64,000 nt of DNA, from positions 124,001 through 188,000 of the forward strand of contig CAWBDV010000020.1 of assembly GCA_963787675.1 (NCBI GenBank), written 5' to 3'. Every line of letters begins with the position of its first letter. Position 1 is the first letter of the stretch. The DNA comes from JAJPKK01 sp963787675. Its GTDB lineage: Bacteria > Pseudomonadota > Alphaproteobacteria > Rhizobiales > Xanthobacteraceae. The position numbers and the translations under genes are program-made. A model generated the notes under the pieces. That model was not told the origin of the DNA. It searched no databases and worked only from the letters and a program-made list of their open reading frames with translations. Shown piece after piece: positions 58,876 to 64,000 of the stretch.

Positions 58876-59222
58876 GTGTCTCAGTTTGAAATTTCTAAAT
58901 CTGGCCGGATGCTCGTGCGACGCCTATTATGTCGCCGAGGCGAAATCGCCTGTTGGGAGTTGGCTGTGGCAGAAATTGGAGACGTGAATAGGAACGGCCA
59001 ACGGCTGCTCGCCAAGACGGCGTTTGACGGCACGGATTACCATCAAAAGATTTGGGCCGTTCAATGCACCCGAGATCGGTGCGGGCATGTCTATGGCGTG
59101 AACGGGAGCGACTTCCACGAACGCAAATGCCCCAAATGTGGGGGTGGTCAACCAGGACTTCTGATTTGAGTGATTGACACCGAGCGTGCGCCCAAGTCGC
59201 GCGGCCCTTCAAACTGAGACAC
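58876..59222 (+). mobile_element. 347-bp inverted-repeat element carrying a zinc-ribbon gene
   Basis: Perfect 15-base terminal inverted repeats, GTGTCTCAGTTTGAA (58876-58890) and its complement (59208-59222), bound a 347-base unit with one small ORF and no transposase. No clear target duplication flanks it. It behaves like a miniature element moved in trans. Confidence 0.65.
58966..59169 (+). CDS. Small zinc-ribbon protein of the mini element
   Basis: This 67-residue protein reads NRNGQRLLAKTAFDGTDYHQ, then KIWAVQCTRDRCGHVYGVNG and SDFHERKCPKCGGGQPG. Two Cys pairs (C-x4-C-GH and C-x2-C) form a zinc ribbon. I recall close relatives as tiny, widely scattered proteins in Rhizobiales and other proteobacteria. 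A GTG at 58966 with GGGAG six bases upstream is the likely start; ATG 58909 is an alternative. It probably binds nucleic acid; function unknown. Confidence 0.65.
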   Translation: MAEIGDVNRNGQRLLAKTAFDGTDYHQKIWAVQCTRDRCGHVYGVNGSDFHERKCPKCGGGQPGLLI

Positions 59223-59285
59223 CATCCCCTTTTTAAGGCCTTCGCAAATCCTTAACGCGTTGCGTATTTTGGAAAGCTGCTTCCC

Positions 59286-59832
59286 TCACGCTGCGCCGGC
59301 CTTTCGCCTGCCCCGCTTTGCCATCGCGCTGTCGGCCAGCTTCACGCGGTCGGCGTCGGCGGTGTACTTCGCGACCATCGAGATCGTGCGATGGCCGGAG
59401 ATGCTCATCAATTCGTGCGCCGTCGCGCCGCTCTCCGCGAGCCGCCGCATGCCGCCCTTCTTGAGCCCGTGCATCCGGCAGTGCGAGGGCAAGCCCGCTT
59501 CCGTCACCCACGCGGCGAAGTCGTTGCCGATCCCGTACTTCGAGCGCGGCTTGCCGGCGGCCGTGACGATGAAGGTCAAGTGCTCCGTCTTCGGCATCGC
59601 CTCGACGGCGGCTTGCAATTCGCTCGACATCGGAATGTCGACATCGGCGCTGCCGTGGGTCCGAGCGATCCGAATGCGGCCGTCACGGCAGTGTTGCCGA
59701 CCAAGCCGGACGATTTCGCCGCGCCGGCTCGCGGTCTCAAGCGCAAATTCCATGACGAGCCTCTGAGTAGTGCCGCACGCGGCCGTCTTTGCCGATGAAC
59801 GAATTAACGTGCTTTAGCCGGATGCGCGCCAT
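59286..59832 (-). pseudogene. Tyrosine-recombinase integrase with deleted middle
   Basis: The ATG at 59832 opens a typical phage-integrase N-terminus (MARIRLKHVNSFIGKDGRVR, then HY). About 22 codons later, out of frame, follows the C-terminal catalytic part: LETASRRGEIVRLGRQH with the first Arg, HGLKKGGMRRLAESG with the His-x-x-Lys/Arg box, SISGHRTISMVAKYTADADR with His and the nucleophile Tyr. About 150 residues between are missing, so the enzyme cannot be made. It lies 520 bases from the attL copy. Confidence 0.8.
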
Positions 59833-60420
59833 TTCAGTACGCTGTCCCACTCGTTGCTGCTCTGCTTGTCGGGCTCGCCGATCGTGATCTTGATCGAGCC
59901 GTCCTTGGTGATTTCGATGGCCTTGATCTGCTGGCCGGTGCTCGCAACGGCTTTGATCGCCTTCGCGACATCGCGTTGCTTGAAACTGCTCGGACCTCTC
60001 GACACTGCATTCGCTTCTTCCTGTCACTGCGATTGGTTTACTTACGTCACTTGCTTTTTGCTCAATAGCTTCGGCCTTCTCGCGCATCGCCTGTTCGTAC
60101 ATCGCACGCCACTGCGCGGCCGAGCGCCGTCGCCGAACCCTCTCGGGATACGCCAACAAGGCGGCGCGGTGTTGCTGCCGAATGGCCTGGGCGATCTTGT
60201 CGCCATCGTTGCGCCATGTGCCGCTCACGCAACGCGGCTTGATCGGCGGCGACGACCATCCGCGTGGCAGGAACCTGCATTGCAGTTCGCTGGCCTGCAA
60301 GGCACGGATTGCAATCTCGACAGCCTCGCCGTGAACCTGCCGCTGCTCCGGCGTCGGGTGCTTGATCTTGCGGAATTTTTCCAAGCCCGGCAGCGACGGG
60401 TATTTGTCAGATTTGCTCAT
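59737..60420 (-). CDS. Island hypothetical protein
   Basis: It starts MSKSDKYPSLPGLEKFRKIK, then RQVHGEAVEIAIRALQASEL, and a basic helical stretch (RRRRSAAQWRAMYEQAMREK). The first 150 residues look like a real, probably DNA-binding, helical protein of integrative elements. The last 75 codons run out of frame through the next small gene and the integrase start, so the original stop is probably lost by a frameshift near 60000. Family not recognised. Confidence 0.4.
   Translation of the reverse strand: MSKSDKYPSLPGLEKFRKIKHPTPEQRQVHGEAVEIAIRALQASELQCRFLPRGWSSPPIKPRCVSGTWRNDGDKIAQAIRQQHRAALLAYPERVRRRRSAAQWRAMYEQAMREKAEAIEQKASDVSKPIAVTGRSECSVERSEQFQATRCREGDQSRCEHRPADQGHRNHQGRLDQDHDRRARQAEQQRVGQRTEMARIRLKHVNSFIGKDGRVRHYSEARHGICA
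59814..60005 (-). CDS. Small integrase-linked protein, possible excision factor
   Basis: This 63-residue protein contains GPSSFKQRDVAKAIKAVAST, then GQQIKAIEITKDGSIKITIG and NEWDSVLKW. I recall this R-Q-R-D...A-I-K-A-V...V-E-I...DG-I-I-G pattern from short genes placed directly before integrases in Rhizobiales islands and prophages. It overlaps the integrase ATG. It is often taken for an excisionase or accessory factor; the function is not proven. Confidence 0.65.
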   Translation of the reverse strand: MSRGPSSFKQRDVAKAIKAVASTGQQIKAIEITKDGSIKITIGEPDKQSSNEWDSVLKWRASG

Positions 60421-60446
60421 TGCTCCTTTGCTCTCACGCGTGCCGC

Positions 60447-60728
60447 TCAGCTTTTGCGACTTGCTTGCCACCATCCGGTGAATAGGCCGCACGCTTCCTC
60501 GCGTTGCTTGTCGCTCGGCGACGCCGCGTCAGGATGCAGGCATTTCACCACCGCGTTGTAGGTCTCGCGGGGCATCGTGCCGGGCGTGTGCGCTTTGTCG
60601 CCGTATTGATTCCAGTCCGCAAGCGCGAGCCTCTGCTCCAACTCGGCCACTTCGGCCTTGAGGCGAGCGATGTCCGCGTCCTTGACGAGGTCTTTGGTCC
60701 TCAGCTTCGCGCGCAGATCGGCAATCAT
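60447..60728 (-). CDS. Coiled-coil island protein
   Basis: It opens with a heptad helix MIADLRAKLRTKDLVKDADI, then ARLKAEVAELEQRLALADWN, followed by MPRETYNAVVKCLHPDAASP and GLFTGWWQASRKS. The tail with NAVVKCLHPD recalls short phage or island proteins of Rhizobiales. In-frame sequence just upstream (QLADTWR) seems to belong to the protein, but the reading frame is broken by a stop there, so the true gene was longer. Function unknown. Confidence 0.6.
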   Translation of the reverse strand: MIADLRAKLRTKDLVKDADIARLKAEVAELEQRLALADWNQYGDKAHTPGTMPRETYNAVVKCLHPDAASPSDKQREEACGLFTGWWQASRKS

Positions 60729-61123
60729 GCGCCACGTGTCGGCAAGCTGCTTGAAACAGCATCACATTGCCGAGCGCCTCGGGCGCGACAATGTTAGGGC
60801 GCTGCTTGGCGAAGCGGCGCAGCATTCCTCCATTCCGCGAACGTCGCGCTGGGCGCGGATAAGGTCGCCAGCGGTTTGTTTGGGGTGAGCCACGACCACG
60901 CGCTTCGGCTGCGGCGAAACTTCCCCGGCGTCGGCGTAGCCGTTGCGCCACGCCACATGTCGGGGGTGTCGGCCGCGTTTTCACGATAGTAATCGGCAGC
61001 GGTTGCTTCTCGGTGATCGAACAGCCACGCGCGCATCAGCATCGCGTCAGCGTGCGCGTCGCGCTCAGCAAGCTTGGCTTCAGAGCGGCATGTTATCTCG
61101 CTCGTCAGGCTCGACGAAGGCAT
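60729..61123 (-). pseudogene. Frameshifted 5' part of an island gene
   Basis: Fragments of plausible protein are split over frames: SLTSEITCRSEAKLAERDAH, ADAMLMRAWLFDHREATAAD and YYRENAADTPDMWRG in one, IVAPEALGNVMLF in another, and QLADTWR leading into the coiled-coil gene in a third. They probably belonged to one or two genes now disrupted. No family recognised. Confidence 0.4.
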
Positions 61124-61593
61124 CGCGCTCGCGCTCGGCCGGCATAGTCACGAGTGCACTTTTGCGTTTCAGATGGCGTTGCGGATGGCTTCGTCGAGAT
61201 CGTCTTTTTTGTTACGGCGCGAGCGCGCTATGAGGGAAAGAATGTATATAGGTCTTCCCAGTGTTGTTCCTGCCAACCAACAAGTTCACACGGCCCAACC
61301 CGCCCATCTCAAATTGGGTGAATGCCCGGTAACCGCTTATTCTTACTGAATGAATTATAACGCGGCGGTCCTTCCGTGCGGACGGATGCCTTATTGTAGC
61401 GCTTATGGGTTAAGGAGTTATCGTTGGGGAAGCGAAGAAGCTGAAAGCGTGGCGTGCGCGCCCTACGAGATCGCGGCCACGCAGCGCGGCTCTATTTCGC
61501 GGCCTTCCAATTCGGCCGCGCTTCAGCGCCGATCGTGCCGCACTTCGTGCACACCATGCGCGGGCCGAACCAACATGACCCCATTCGCATGTT
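61124..61593. other. Island segment without a recognised gene
   Basis: About 470 bases, AT-richer at 61230-61400, with only short arginine- and serine-rich frames. No RNA gene or repeat was seen. Confidence 0.4.
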
Positions 61594-62304
61594 TCAGTCG
61601 TTCCTCACGTAGCACGCCCGCAACTGCTCGTCCGTGAGGCTCTTATTGAAGGGGAAGCCCGGCGCGCAAAACTTCGGCCGGACCTTCGCTTCAACTATTG
61701 CTTGGATTCTGGCGCACGCTTCGGCAGAAAAGCCGATGCAATATCGCGATGGCGTAGGGCGTTGAGAAGGCGCCGCAGCCGTGGGCGTGCCCCACGTTTT
61801 ACGATATCCCTCTTTGATTTCGTCGGACAATGGCAGAACGGTGATGCCCATTCGTTGTTGCGATTCTAGGTGCCTGCGTTCGCATTCCGCCAACGGTACT
61901 GGATGACCGGGGGGTTGAGGGTCCTCGTAGGCCTTGATACCCATACATTCCAAATCAGCGGCTCTCTCGGGATGCTGTCGAACTTCGATAGACCGCCAAT
62001 GCACAAGGCATGGATCATTAAAAGGCGCCCTCCCCGCCATCTTAGCCGCCTGTTCAAATGAGCAGCCCGACCATGGTGAGGCTGCTCTTTGTGCCGGTGT
62101 CGGCAGAAGCCCGGCGTCGTCGCAGATTTTTTGTAGTGCCGGCGACAACCTCAAGTTCAACCCACAAAATTCGGGAACCTGCGCGCCGCTTTCTGACGTG
62201 AAGGCAGTGCAATCTATCAGCGCCGCGAGGATGACGGCCCGTCGCGCCCACCCACACAACGCGTAGCGCTGGCGGTAGAAGCTGTCTGGCGTTCCCACGG
62301 TCAC
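61594..62304 (-). CDS. Cysteine-rich exported hypothetical protein
   Basis: This 236-residue protein has a hydrophobic N-terminal segment (ARRAVILAALIDC), probably a signal or anchor, followed by a soluble region with about ten cysteines (PEFCGLNLRLS, KICDDAG, SGCSFEQAAK, LECMGIK, RYCIGFSAEACARIQA, ACYVRND). A GTG at 62304 overlaps the upstream stop as GTGA, with GAAGG upstream, so translation is coupled. I do not recognise a family; disulfides in the periplasm are likely. Confidence 0.55.
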   Translation of the reverse strand: MTVGTPDSFYRQRYALCGWARRAVILAALIDCTAFTSESGAQVPEFCGLNLRLSPALQKICDDAGLLPTPAQRAASPWSGCSFEQAAKMAGRAPFNDPCLVHWRSIEVRQHPERAADLECMGIKAYEDPQPPGHPVPLAECERRHLESQQRMGITVLPLSDEIKEGYRKTWGTPTAAAPSQRPTPSRYCIGFSAEACARIQAIVEAKVRPKFCAPGFPFNKSLTDEQLRACYVRND

Positions 62305-62996
62305 GCTGCCTTCAGCTGCCGGCGCCGCCTGTGCTCGTCGTACGCGCCCCATGACGCGAAGCCAAGCAGGCACGCGAGCAGCCGCAGGCACCGCCGGAGC
62401 AATCCGCCGAGCCATCTGAGGTTTTGCTTGTCCGCAACACCACGCTCACGAGCTGCGGTCTCTATCGTCCGCCCAGCGCCGAGGATGTCGCGGGTGAGCA
62501 TCAGCCCTTCTGCACCGTAGCGCTTCGCCAACGTGCGCTCGACCGATCGCAGTTGCTTCGCCGCGCCGCGCCTCGCCGCAATGCTCTCGTACGCTGTGTC
62601 GTAGCGGGTGCCCGAAACATGCGGCGCCGACACGTCGACCGATTTCAGGCGCACCGCGTCGACGGTCTCAAGAAGCTGCGCGTATGCGCGAGCGGCAAGG
62701 AAGCAGGCGCGGTCGATTTGATGCCTCGCGAACAGCAGCGCCGGCACATCCGAGCGCGTCGCGGCGATGATTCTGATCTTCGCTTGCGGGGGCACGTGCC
62801 ACGTCGGCGGCCCGTCCATTGTACGAGCGCCAGCCGGCGGCTGAGCGAGCGTCGCGGTCGCGTGATGATCAGGGAAGGGATTGTCGACGTCGAGGACCGC
62901 TATGCGCGCATCCTTCGGCACGCCGGCATAGTGGCCGCGAAGATCGTGAACCTTTGGCTTCGGCGAATGCGGACGCTTCGGCGTCGGCTTGCCCAT
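62301..62996 (-). CDS. Island hypothetical protein with C-terminal helix
   Basis: This 231-residue protein starts MGKPTPKRPHSPKPKVHDLR. The central part (AKIRIIAATRSDVPALLFAR, HQIDRACFLAARAYAQLLET) is helical and basic; ERTLAKRYGAEGLMLTRDIL has the pattern of short phage regulators. A final hydrophobic helix (LRRCLRLLACLLGFASWGAY) may anchor it. The frame is open upstream but not gene-like. It is coupled by GTGA overlap to the cysteine-rich protein. Function unknown. Confidence 0.5.
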   Translation of the reverse strand: MGKPTPKRPHSPKPKVHDLRGHYAGVPKDARIAVLDVDNPFPDHHATATLAQPPAGARTMDGPPTWHVPPQAKIRIIAATRSDVPALLFARHQIDRACFLAARAYAQLLETVDAVRLKSVDVSAPHVSGTRYDTAYESIAARRGAAKQLRSVERTLAKRYGAEGLMLTRDILGAGRTIETAARERGVADKQNLRWLGGLLRRCLRLLACLLGFASWGAYDEHRRRRQLKAA

Positions 62997-63133
62997 GAGG
63001 CTGATCCTGACGAAGGCGGCGAGGTCCGGCACGCTAAGCCAGGGCGACGGCGATTGTCGAGAGGGCGGCAGGACCGGACCCGCGCTACGCCCGGATTTAT
63101 GATAGGTCCACTCAAAACCCAGGAAAAGCGGCC

Positions 63134-63721
63134 ATGACACGACAATTGGTGCTCGATCTCTCAACCGAAGCTTTCGCTGACGCGATCGATATGCTTTCAA
63201 TCATCGAAACCTTAGAAGCAGGAAACACTCCCGCTGCCGTCGCCGCCGTCCGCGCGGCCAAGACCGACGCTGTGGCCGTGTGCATCTACCGATCGTTATG
63301 GTCTCGTTTGTTGGCAATCATCTCTCGCGCCTATGCGGATGCTCGATCAGGTGACCGGCACGCACAGTATGCTTTCGACTTGCTCAAAGATTTGGCTGTG
63401 CGTGCCGAGGTCGAGAGGCTCGGAAATCCAACGGCGCTGGCGGAGAGCATTGCACGTTGGACAAGATGTCGTGGCGATCACCGCCTAAACGCAATGCGCA
63501 CCTTTAGAGACAAGCAGATCGCCCATTGGGGCGAACTGACAAAACCGCCGCCGATCATCAATGATATATTCGCTGTGACCCGCTCGACGGCCGCTGCACT
63601 TGAGCGGCTTGCACAAGGAACCGGCGCTGTGACCCTGAATCTTGACAGCCAACTTATGGTTTACCGGGACAAAGCGCGTCGCTTTTGGGAAGGCGAAAGT
63701 GCGCCCTGCTCCGGTTTGTGA
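63134..63721 (+). CDS. AbiU2/HEPN-like protein
   Basis: This 195-residue all-helical protein has the motif RDKQIAH (Arg125, His131), an R-x5-H within the R-x4-6-H consensus of HEPN RNase domains. The arrangement IYRSLWSRLLAIISRAYADA early, and FRDKQIAHWGE followed by a helical end, resembles AbiU2-type abortive-infection proteins. Such proteins cut or bind RNA on phage infection. It is oriented opposite to the other island genes and lies 88 bases from the attR copy, the usual place of cargo genes. AbiU2 assignment is by pattern only. Confidence 0.55.
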   Translation: MTRQLVLDLSTEAFADAIDMLSIIETLEAGNTPAAVAAVRAAKTDAVAVCIYRSLWSRLLAIISRAYADARSGDRHAQYAFDLLKDLAVRAEVERLGNPTALAESIARWTRCRGDHRLNAMRTFRDKQIAHWGELTKPPPIINDIFAVTRSTAAALERLAQGTGAVTLNLDSQLMVYRDKARRFWEGESAPCSGL

Positions 63722-63808
63722 ATGCTGGAAAAAGCCCTTTGGCCTCAACGGTGGCACTTAGCGGTGTTTGTGCGGCTAAGCCATTGATCAGGCGTCACCT
63801 GATCACTT

Positions 63809-63823
63809 CTGCCGGGATCGCCA
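63809..63823 (+). repeat. attR-like copy of the tRNA-Arg 3' end
   Basis: An exact repeat of the last 15 bases of tRNA-Arg (CTGCCGGGATCGCCA) in the same orientation, 5,055 bases downstream of the first copy. No tRNA body precedes it, so it is the far junction of an integrated element. Confidence 0.75.
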
Positions 63824-64000
63824 GTTTATCCAATGGTATACGCCCTCTCTTCCGAACCGAATTTGAGAGGAGCAAAAGCGGTTGGCAAAAAATAACCCCA
63901 AGGCAACAGCCGACCTAGGCCGGAATCGGGACGCGTCTTTGATTTGCATCCTAAAAAGCGAACAATCATAGGCGCAAGATGATGATTTACAAATAAACTC
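63824..64000. other. Sequence beyond the island, no gene recognised
   Basis: The last 177 bases, AT-richer than the rest, contain no frame I can support. Confidence 0.4.

Overview
The window looks like chromosome from a GC-rich alphaproteobacterium of the order Hyphomicrobiales (Bradyrhizobium, Rhodopseudomonas or Xanthobacteraceae type). The signs are a ProQ/FinO regulator, Bug-type solute receptors, an aapJQMP amino-acid importer, a KdpDE-like pair, and many small hypothetical families typical of that group. No rRNA operon or CRISPR array is visible.

1-11 kb is a mosaic of small conserved genes and debris. It holds a Tat-exported amidohydrolase, a ProQ-domain RNA chaperone, a truncated RNase-H-like gene joined to a fragment of an ABC receptor gene, an IS21 element collapsed into an IstA-IstB chimera, and an IS256 fragment. 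11-26 kb is mostly envelope and periplasmic redox: a BamA paralogue, asnS, a gluconate-dehydrogenase-like small subunit with a GMC oxidoreductase, an OmpA-like barrel fused to an S74 chaperone, a PQQ alcohol dehydrogenase with the lanthanide-type Asp pair, a Rieske protein, c-type cytochromes, and a broken S24 repressor.

26-31 kb is a phage-like recombination module: YqaJ exonuclease, ERF annealase fused to an HNH-like domain, and a third gene whose decayed paralogue lies tail to tail with it. Duplicated fragments and dispersed repeats surround it. 31-39 kb carries carboxylate uptake and catabolism genes: two Bug receptors, an MFS carrier, an exported LigJ-like amidohydrolase, an M24 hydrolase and an Fe-S oxidoreductase, followed by a diguanylate cyclase. 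39.5-49 kb has a frameshifted photolyase and a sulfur/amino-acid block (cysteine synthase, mercaptopyruvate sulfurtransferase, aapJQMP, metC). 49-55.5 kb has a Spy-like protein, a MaoC dehydratase, a KdpE/KdpD-like pair, and a three-gene lipid A modification operon.

The most striking part is 56.3-58.8 kb. Twenty-two tRNA genes, all on the plus strand and nearly all with encoded CCA, are packed into 2.5 kb. Many are divergent: three tRNA-Leu with short class I variable loops, four tRNAs with C33, one with an eight-base anticodon loop, and nine with A54 T loops. Dispersed repeats, hairpins and a 17-codon ORF with a strong Shine-Dalgarno sequence lie between them.

The last tRNA of the array, Arg(ACG), is the attachment site of a roughly 5.1-kb decayed integrative element. 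Its 15-base 3' end recurs at 63809-63823. Between the two copies lie a tyrosine integrase that has lost its middle, an excision-type small gene, a tiny inverted-repeat element encoding a zinc-ribbon protein, several island hypotheticals, and an AbiU2/HEPN-like gene beside the far attachment site. All family assignments are read by eye from sequence; none was tested by a database search.
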